Source: Spirochaetaceae bacterium (lineage in GTDB: Bacteria; Spirochaetota; Spirochaetia; DSM-27196; SLAA01). From it: DNA of 5,866 nucleotides. A model generated the notes under the pieces. That model was not told the origin of the DNA. It made no database searches and worked only from the letters and a program-made list of their open reading frames with translations. The translations under genes were made by a program, and so were the position numbers. Where the stretch lies: the NCBI GenBank assembly GCA_003564775.1, contig PXEI01000230.1, positions 1 through 5,866 on the forward strand, given 5' to 3'. This document shows positions 5,838 through 5,866 of the stretch, in pieces. The stretch's first letter is position 1. Every line of letters begins with the position of its first letter.

Positions 5838-5866
5838 ATTACCTTCTCAGATTAGCTTAGCTTCCA
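5838..5866. other. Leader start or promoter-proximal edge, nothing assignable
   Basis: Only 29 bases remain upstream of the distal riboswitch. I see no complete promoter here. The operon promoter probably lies just beyond the right edge of the window. Confidence 0.4.

Noticed and set aside
5136..5855. Long plus-strand open frame (239 codons) across the riboswitch region and the receptor 5' end
   Set aside because: It lies antisense to the receptor signal/plug region and to both structured RNA elements, has no recognisable domain, and its composition is explained by the opposite strand.

Overview
This window holds one minus-strand operon for corrinoid (vitamin B12) uptake plus its regulatory leader. 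The leader lies at the right-hand end (about 5345-5866) and transcription runs right to left. All five genes are on the minus strand. In order of transcription they are: a BtuB-like TonB-dependent outer-membrane receptor (5344-3359), a TonB energy transducer (3324-2536), a BtuF-like substrate-binding protein (2529-1306), a BtuC-like FecCD-family permease (1306-224), and the first 75 codons of a BtuD-like ATPase, which runs off the left edge (227-1). Spacing is tight: 34 nt, 6 nt, a 1-nt overlap and a 4-nt overlap. This points to one transcript with translational coupling between the transporter genes.

The 522-nt leader is the most interesting part. It contains a clear cobalamin riboswitch (about 5837-5675, read on the minus strand) with a textbook B12 box. 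It also contains a second, more divergent cobalamin-riboswitch-like element (about 5543-5405) directly in front of the receptor gene. A spacer of about 130 nt separates them and holds a hairpin and a possible short UUG-started reading frame. No canonical intrinsic terminator (hairpin plus U-run) is visible after either element, so translational or Rho-type control is more likely than simple attenuation.

Together the genes would make a complete import route. The receptor captures corrinoid at the outer membrane, and the co-encoded TonB powers that step (ExbB and ExbD are not in the window). The periplasmic binding protein then hands the ligand to the BtuC/BtuD-type ABC transporter. The riboswitches would shut the operon down when cobalamin is plentiful.

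The organism is a diderm (Gram-negative-type) bacterium, as shown by the outer-membrane receptor and TonB. The binding protein resembles the long BtuF-like proteins I associate with Bacteroidetes and some spirochaetes or deltaproteobacteria more than the short enterobacterial BtuF. A spirochaete is my best guess, but the sequence alone does not fix the taxon. No rRNA, tRNA, CRISPR array, insertion sequence or integrase was seen.
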